From JBNGDW01 sp049975325 (lineage in GTDB: Bacteria; Cloacimonadota; Cloacimonadia; JGIOTU-2; JBNGDW01): DNA of 11,263 nt. The stretch lies in assembly GCA_049975325.1 (NCBI GenBank), contig JBNGDW010000054.1, positions 1 to 11,263 on the forward strand, read 5' to 3'. The notes beneath the pieces were generated by a model. It did no database searches, had not been told where the DNA came from, and saw only the letters and a list, made by a program, of their open reading frames with translations. Position numbers and translations under genes: made by a program. Shown piece after piece: positions 6,706-11,263 of this stretch. Position 1 is the first letter of the stretch, and each line of letters begins with the position of its first letter.

Positions 6706-7845
6706 TTATATTTGATTATTAGTAAATCTGTGGATAAAATTTTTCTTGAATTCAGGGAATTCATCATGCATTATCGCTTTTTGTATATCATTTAGAAGTG
6801 TTTGATAAAATGTCAAATTATGAATAGTGGTAAGACGGGCACCAAGTATTTCGTTGGATTTTATCAGATGGCGTATATAGGCACGGGAAAAATTTCGGCA
6901 AGCATAGCATGGACAGTCTTCTTCTATAGGGCGAAAATCTTCGCTGTAAGCAGCGTCACGAACGATTAATTTTCCATCTTTTGTAAAAACAGAGCCATTT
7001 CGGGCATTTCTTGTAGGCATCACGCAGTCAAACATATCAACGCCATTTCCAATACACTCGAGAAGATCCACTGGGGTTCCGACACCCATTAGATATCTTG
7101 GCTTATCAGGAGGAAGGATTGAATTCATCTGATTGACAATGCGATACATAATCTCATTTTCTTCTCCGACTGAGAGCCCTCCAATAGCATACCCATCAAA
7201 GCCGATATTCATAATTTCCTTTGCATTCTGTTCGCGCAAATCAAGAAATACATTCCCCTGAACTATACCGAAGAGCGTTTGGGGGCCACCTAATTCTTCA
7301 TGCCTTCTTTTACATCGCTTTACCCACCGGGCAGTGAGCATTGCAGAGTGTTCTGCTTCTTTATAAGTAGCGGGATAAGGGGTACATACATCCAGCGGCA
7401 TAATAATATCTGCCCCTATGTTATGTTCAATCTCAATCACTTTTTCCGGAGTAAAATAATGACGACTTCCATCTATATGAGAAGTAAATTCTACTCCATC
7501 GAGAGTAATTTTACGGAGTGGTTGGAGACTCATCACCTGAAATCCTCCACTATCTGAAAGAATTGCATTATTCCAGCCCATAAATTTGTGTATTCCTCCA
7601 GCCTTTTTTATCAGTTCATCACCAGGACGAAGATATAGGTGATATGTATTGGTAAGGATAATCTTAAATCCTATTTCCTCCAGTTCCTTAGGGGACATAG
7701 ATTTGACACTTGCTTTAGTAGCAATGGGCATAAACACAGGTGTAGTAATTGTGCCATGAGGTGTAGTAAGTTTGCCAACTCTCCAGCCTTGAGATGGGCC
7801 AGCAGATGAGCTTTTACCTTGTTTTATGATAGTGAAATCAAAAAT
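6706..7845 (-). CDS. tgt: tRNA-guanine transglycosylase, probable AUU start
   Basis: Exchanges guanine-34 for the queuine precursor preQ1 in GUN tRNAs. Counted from the proposed start (379 residues), it has the catalytic Asp98 in SDSGGFQ, the nucleophile Asp273 in MFDCVMPTRN and the zinc site C311, C313, C316, H342 with the expected spacing. The first GTG in frame (7737) would begin inside the conserved TTPVFMP strand and lacks a Shine-Dalgarno. Upstream codons encode a normal Tgt N-terminus (FDFTIIKQGK, then RVGKLTTPHGTITTPVFMP) but contain no ATG, GTG or TTG back to the stop at 7900. An ATT at 7843-7845, where homologues have Met, follows GGAGGA closely. About nine extra residues (SSSAGPSQG region) sit in the N-terminal segment. 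Identity is certain; the start is inferred. Confidence 0.93.
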   Translation of the reverse strand: MFDFTIIKQGKSSSAGPSQGWRVGKLTTPHGTITTPVFMPIATKASVKSMSPKELEEIGFKIILTNTYHLYLRPGDELIKKAGGIHKFMGWNNAILSDSGGFQVMSLQPLRKITLDGVEFTSHIDGSRHYFTPEKVIEIEHNIGADIIMPLDVCTPYPATYKEAEHSAMLTARWVKRCKRRHEELGGPQTLFGIVQGNVFLDLREQNAKEIMNIGFDGYAIGGLSVGEENEIMYRIVNQMNSILPPDKPRYLMGVGTPVDLLECIGNGVDMFDCVMPTRNARNGSVFTKDGKLIVRDAAYSEDFRPIEEDCPCYACRNFSRAYIRHLIKSNEILGARLTTIHNLTFYQTLLNDIQKAIMHDEFPEFKKNFIHRFTNNQI

Positions 7846-7854
7846 AAATCCTCC
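7843..7854 (-). promoter_or_regulatory. Ribosome binding site and ATT start of tgt
   Basis: On the minus strand GGAGGA (7854-7849) is followed by TTT and then ATT (7845-7843). It lies in the 19-base gap between the rseP stop and the coding start. The Shine-Dalgarno is among the strongest in this operon and has an acceptable if short spacing, as expected if it compensates for a weak start codon. Confidence 0.65.
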
Positions 7855-7864
7855 AGCGTCTTCT

Positions 7865-9202
7865 TTATTGTAAAAGGTTTTTTGAAAAGAAATAACGCGT
7901 TACAAAGCGTGATATATCATTATAAAAAGCAAGAAAGACTAAAAATAGGATAATAGCAAGGCCTATATGTTGTAGTTGTTCTTGTATGGCGGGTTTAAGC
8001 GGCTTTCCGGCGATACCTTCCCAAAGGGCAAAAATAATCTGCCCTCCATCAAGGATAGGTATTGGCAGGAGATTCATAACCATCAGAATTATGCTAATAG
8101 TCCCCATAAAAGACAAGAAAGCCCCCAAGCCCTCCTGCACCTGTTGCCCAGATATTGCCGCAATAGTGATAGGACCGCCAATACTCTTGGAAAGTTGAGA
8201 AGGGGAGCATAGCAAAAAGAATAATCCTTCATAATAGTTCCCTATTGCGGCTATAGTTGTGGTAAAACCATATCTTATCGCATCCGGCAGATTATATCGC
8301 TCTATTGATGTTACAGTCATAGATTGAGAAATCCCTATTATCCCTACCTCTTGGCTTAACTCTGGGCTTGTCTGAGGAGTTAGGCTAAGGTTAAGGTGTT
8401 CACCATCTCTTTCAATAGTAAATATAAGTTCATTTCCTGCATTCTTCTGTATTATGTTCTGCATTTCATACCAATCAGCGATTGGCTGATCATTGATAGC
8501 AATAATCTTATCATTTTTTTGTATACCTGCTTCGTATGCAGGCATACCAAACATTACCTCTCCGATTATAGGGGGAGCGAATGGCTTAATTTGAGTAAGC
8601 CAGTTTTCTTTCTCAAAGCCGGGTATTTCTATTGTAGTTACTTTATTATTTCGTTCTACAGTTACTTCATGGATTTTATTATGGTCATCTGACCAGATTT
8701 GTAAGATGGACATCCAGCCATCGATTTCTTTTCCGTCAATAGCTATGATTTTATCTTTTGGCTGAAGTTGTGTCACTTCTCTTAATTCTTCTGACTGAAT
8801 TTTACCGACTACTGGAGGGAAGTCATAGGTTTTGATACCAACGAGCAAAGTTAGAATAAATATCAAGATAGCAAATATAAAATTTGCCAGTGGTCCGCCT
8901 GCTGCTATAAATACCTTTTGCCACCATTTTCTGTTTTGAAAGCTCTCCCTAGATGGAGTAGAATCACCCTCTTGTTCATCAGGATTTTCGCCAAGCATCT
9001 TCACATATCCGCCCAATGGTATAAGAGAGACTCTATATTCAGTTTCTCTAATGGTTTTACTAAAGAGTTTGGGTCCGAAACCGAAGGAAAATTTCTCTAC
9101 TTTTACTTTACAAGCCCTTGCAATAATAAAGTGTCCAAATTCATGCACAAAAATGAGGATTCCGAGGAGCACGATTGTGGCAAGTATTCCGAGTAATGTC
9201 AT
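7865..9202 (-). CDS. rseP: RseP-type site-2 zinc metalloprotease
   Basis: Intramembrane metalloprotease that cuts transmembrane anchors, in E. coli the anti-sigma factor RseA; the target here is unknown. The 445 residues show the catalytic HEFGH (H20, E21, H24) in the first helix, the family's GGYVKMLGE strand, and a membrane helix near 104-124. Two PDZ-like domains follow (about 128-210 and 215-300). The C-terminal third metal ligand is in NLLPIPILDGG (Asp385), followed by a last helix at 412-427. The ATG at 9202 is the only sensible start because a stop lies three codons upstream. The nearest Shine-Dalgarno (AAAGGA) is unusually far, about 14 bases, separated by an AT palindrome that could fold and shorten the distance. 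It sits between the permease (34-base gap) and tgt (19-base gap). Confidence 0.95.
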   Translation of the reverse strand: MTLLGILATIVLLGILIFVHEFGHFIIARACKVKVEKFSFGFGPKLFSKTIRETEYRVSLIPLGGYVKMLGENPDEQEGDSTPSRESFQNRKWWQKVFIAAGGPLANFIFAILIFILTLLVGIKTYDFPPVVGKIQSEELREVTQLQPKDKIIAIDGKEIDGWMSILQIWSDDHNKIHEVTVERNNKVTTIEIPGFEKENWLTQIKPFAPPIIGEVMFGMPAYEAGIQKNDKIIAINDQPIADWYEMQNIIQKNAGNELIFTIERDGEHLNLSLTPQTSPELSQEVGIIGISQSMTVTSIERYNLPDAIRYGFTTTIAAIGNYYEGLFFLLCSPSQLSKSIGGPITIAAISGQQVQEGLGAFLSFMGTISIILMVMNLLPIPILDGGQIIFALWEGIAGKPLKPAIQEQLQHIGLAIILFLVFLAFYNDISRFVTRYFFSKNLLQ

Positions 9203-9236
9203 ATTTAAATTTTAAATCCTTTTCAATTTAAAGTGG

Positions 9237-10499
9237 TCACTCAGTGTAGAATATCGCTGTAATTGGATTAATCTTAGAGGCTTTATATGCGGGATATATA
9301 CCAGAGATCATGCCGACACCTATAGCAAAGACTAGTCCGATGATTATTCCTACTATTGGTACAGATACCGGGTACTGAATCTGTGTTGCAAGTATATTAA
9401 CCAGCCCGAAGGCCAGAGCGGCGCCGACAAGTCCACCGACTAAGGCTAAGGTTATGGCTTCGAAAATAAAATAAGCGAAGATATCGAGGTCGGTCGCACC
9501 AATACTTTTTCTTATGCCGATTTCTTTCATCCGTTCACGGATAGAAATGAGGAGGATACTGAACAGCCCTATTCCCCCAGTAAGAAGCGAGATACTAGCA
9601 ATAATTCCTAAAATGATATTCCAGTTTTGCATTTGTGTATCAATCTGTTCACGAGCTTTGAGCATTTGTTGATTGATATCCTGAAGTTCTACATCGTCTG
9701 CTGTATTATGTAGAGCAAAAAGTGTCTGCCGAGCACGGTTATATACAGTGCTCACTTTTTCCGTGTCTACTGCTTTAATCCAGATATTATCAATTCTAAA
9801 GTTAGGGCGCAGATATTTTGCAGCCCATTTAGTGGGAGTAAAACAGCTTTCATGGTCTCTTTGTCTTTCCCATGTATTTATCTGTACCTGCCCGCCAGAG
9901 TGGTACATATCACTTTGTAACACACCAATAATTCGCAAGCGGATATCATCAATAGTAATAAATTGACCAATGGCGTTTCCTCCAGGGAAAAATCTTTCAG
10001 CCAGTCGAGAACCAAGAATGCAGACTGAGGCGCCATCTTCTTCCTCGTATTGAGTAAAGAAGCGACCTTCCCCAATAGGATAGGTTTTATTTATAAAAAA
10101 TGGGGTCTCAACTCCTTGAAGATTTAAGGTGGTTGTCTGCTTATTTATATACGCATTTTTTAGCTCAGAGATCATTGGATAAATCATTTTAACATCTGTT
10201 AGTTCATTTTTTAGAACTTCATAATCTTGGTAGGTAATATATTCGAAGCGTGGTGGAGTAGGATATTTTTTCAATTTATTTTCTTCTTCACTTGGAAATG
10301 ATGAATATAGAACTATCGTATTATCATATCCTGTTGAACTTATTGCTTCTTCCATAAGGTTTTTCATGACCTCAACGGAAGAGAACATTGTTGCAACAGT
10401 GGCTACTCCGATTATTATACCCAGCAGAGTAAGAAAAGAGCGTAGTTTATGCGATAGAATGCTCTTCATTCCTGCCAAAAATGTTTCTGTAATTCGCAT
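9237..10499 (-). CDS. ABC transporter permease, FtsX/MacB family, without adjacent ATPase
   Basis: A 420-residue permease with the MacB-type layout: helix 1 (about 21-42), a large periplasmic domain (about 45-290), then three helices (about 295-319, 340-371 and 381-402). Signatures are HKLRSFLTLLGIIIGVA at 17-33, RERMKEIGIRKSIGA at 321-335, and YPAYKASKINPITA at 402-415. Proteins of this type use a separate or fused ATPase to drive substrate or lipoprotein movement across the envelope. Here no ATP-binding domain is fused and none is encoded next to it. The ATG directly follows the topA stop (TAA ATG), with GGTAGGA inside the topA end, so translation is coupled to topA. Substrate cannot be told: peptide or macrolide export, lipoprotein release or cell-division signalling are all open. 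Confidence 0.87.
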   Translation of the reverse strand: MRITETFLAGMKSILSHKLRSFLTLLGIIIGVATVATMFSSVEVMKNLMEEAISSTGYDNTIVLYSSFPSEEENKLKKYPTPPRFEYITYQDYEVLKNELTDVKMIYPMISELKNAYINKQTTTLNLQGVETPFFINKTYPIGEGRFFTQYEEEDGASVCILGSRLAERFFPGGNAIGQFITIDDIRLRIIGVLQSDMYHSGGQVQINTWERQRDHESCFTPTKWAAKYLRPNFRIDNIWIKAVDTEKVSTVYNRARQTLFALHNTADDVELQDINQQMLKAREQIDTQMQNWNIILGIIASISLLTGGIGLFSILLISIRERMKEIGIRKSIGATDLDIFAYFIFEAITLALVGGLVGAALAFGLVNILATQIQYPVSVPIVGIIIGLVFAIGVGMISGIYPAYKASKINPITAIFYTE

Positions 10500-11263
10500 T
10501 TATCCTACCAGTTCTTTTTTACATTTTAGACAGATAAATTTACGACCAGTTTTAGTATTTTTTTCAAACATAACCTTTGCATGACAATCCGGGCATTCCA
10601 TTTGCACTAGCTTATAATTTATGACAAATTTACATTTGGGATAATTTGAACAGCCATAGAATGTTCTTCCTTTTTTGCTTTTTCGTTCAACAATTTCTCC
10701 ATCACACTCTGGGCAAGGCAATCCTGTTGAAAAGGGTTTTGTAAATTTACATTTCGGATAATTCTCACAGGCGTAGAATTTTCCGAATCTACCACTTTTT
10801 AGTTCCAGATTTCCACCGCATTCCGGGCATTTTTCATTATTATTCTCTACTATTTTTTTCGTCTCTTCATCTAATATCGTTTTTGTATTTTTACATTTCG
10901 GAAAGGCAGAACAGGCTAGATATTTTCCATATTTCCCGTATTTAATGATCATCGGTGAGCCGCATTTCTCACATTTTTCGTCACTTAGCTGAATAAAATT
11001 GTTTTTTTCTTCTTTAATATCGATCCTTTCCAACTCTTTTATAAAGGCTTTATAATATTCTGTTAAGACTTTTTGCCAGTTCTCTTTGCCTTGTTCAATT
11101 TGGTCTAACCGATTCTCCAGGCCGGCTGTAAATGGCACAGCAAAGAAGTCAGGAAATTTCTCTATTAGAAATTTTTCTACCTGCATGCCAAGTTCGGTTG
11201 GATGAAAATATTTTTTTACGAGATTGACATATCCCCTATCAAGCAGAGTGGAGATAATAGGTG
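10500..11263 (-). CDS. topA: DNA topoisomerase I, C-terminal part (5' end beyond window)
   Basis: Type IA topoisomerase, which relaxes negative supercoils. The window holds the last 253 residues. The frame is open to the window edge: PIISTLLDRGYV, then HPTELG and FLIEKFPDFF, which is the conserved end of the cleavage/strand-passage core. An internal Met at 11186 is therefore not a start. After a helical linker come four C4 zinc ribbons, each close to CxxCG...CxxxPxC: three of the standard type (beginning CEKCG, CPECGG and CPECDG) and a final shorter-looking one (CPDCH...CLKC). They bind single-stranded DNA in homologues. The active-site Tyr is outside the window. The stop codon touches the ATG of the permease gene, making topA the most upstream visible gene of the minus-strand run. 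Confidence 0.94.
   Translation of the reverse strand, partial: PIISTLLDRGYVNLVKKYFHPTELGMQVEKFLIEKFPDFFAVPFTAGLENRLDQIEQGKENWQKVLTEYYKAFIKELERIDIKEEKNNFIQLSDEKCEKCGSPMIIKYGKYGKYLACSAFPKCKNTKTILDEETKKIVENNNEKCPECGGNLELKSGRFGKFYACENYPKCKFTKPFSTGLPCPECDGEIVERKSKKGRTFYGCSNYPKCKFVINYKLVQMECPDCHAKVMFEKNTKTGRKFICLKCKKELVG

Noticed and set aside
6417..6722. 101-codon plus-strand frame opposite the PorX receiver
   Set aside because: Ser/Phe-rich antisense shadow of conserved receiver codons.
6706..7737. GTG at 7737 as the start of tgt
   Set aside because: It would delete the conserved N-terminal strand and has no Shine-Dalgarno; the upstream codons clearly encode Tgt sequence.
7877..7883. A AAA AAC slippery heptamer in frame near the 3' end of rseP, possible -1 frameshift into tgt
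   Set aside because: The tgt frame is +1 relative to rseP, not -1. A -1 slip would only add about 19 residues before a stop, and no downstream stem was seen. Poly-A of this length is common in AT-rich coding DNA.
8396..9196. Plus-strand open frames opposite rseP (8396-8692 and 8918-9196)
   Set aside because: Antisense shadows of a clearly coding gene; translations lack family motifs and have no convincing ribosome sites.
10504..11000. Repeated cysteine-rich units in topA as a possible DNA repeat array
   Set aside because: They are diverged protein-level zinc ribbons of topoisomerase I, not nucleotide repeats.
1..11263. CRISPR arrays, tRNA/rRNA genes, insertion sequences, defence or toxin-antitoxin modules
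   Set aside because: No regularly spaced repeats, tRNA-like folds, transposase motifs or inverted termini were seen. The PglZ domain belongs to PorX, with no BREX genes around it.

Overview
This 11.3-kb, AT-rich window looks like ordinary chromosome from a diderm (Gram-negative-type) bacterium. KdsB (Kdo activation for lipopolysaccharide), an RseP-type protease and a MacB-like permease point to an outer membrane. A full-length PorX, a response receiver fused to a PglZ/alkaline-phosphatase domain, points to the Bacteroidetes/FCB superphylum or one of its uncultured relatives such as Cloacimonadota, Marinimicrobia or WOR-3. The phylum is an inference from gene content only. I see no mobile element, CRISPR array, rRNA or tRNA, and no stretch over 300 bases without a gene.

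Left part, plus strand (1-3267): the 3' part of a long-form glucose-1-phosphate thymidylyltransferase (rmlA), then etfB, kdsB one base after it, and two small tandem SemiSWEET/PQ-loop-like membrane proteins. The second of these has its own candidate promoter and a GC hairpin touching its Shine-Dalgarno (SD) sequence. A strong intrinsic terminator closes the run. It probably also serves the convergent minus-strand run.

Right part, minus strand, in transcription order (11263 down to 3302): topA (3' part, four zinc ribbons), an FtsX/MacB-type permease, rseP, tgt, porX, tsaE and a GlmM-type phosphohexomutase. Gaps are 0 to 34 bases, so this is probably one operon mixing DNA topology, envelope proteolysis, tRNA modification (queuosine and t6A), secretion signalling and cell-wall or sugar precursor supply.

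The most unusual observation is the start of tgt. The conserved N-terminus of the enzyme is encoded upstream of the first available GTG, but that stretch has no ATG, GTG or TTG. An ATT codon sits exactly where homologues start and is preceded by a GGAGGA Shine-Dalgarno, which suggests AUU initiation. Other points of note are PorX in a housekeeping operon, etfB without etfA, two diverged SemiSWEET-like proteins lacking the PQ proline, an orphan permease coupled to topA, and a perfect 13-bp tandem duplication over the tsaE stop codon. I found no clearly new multi-gene system.
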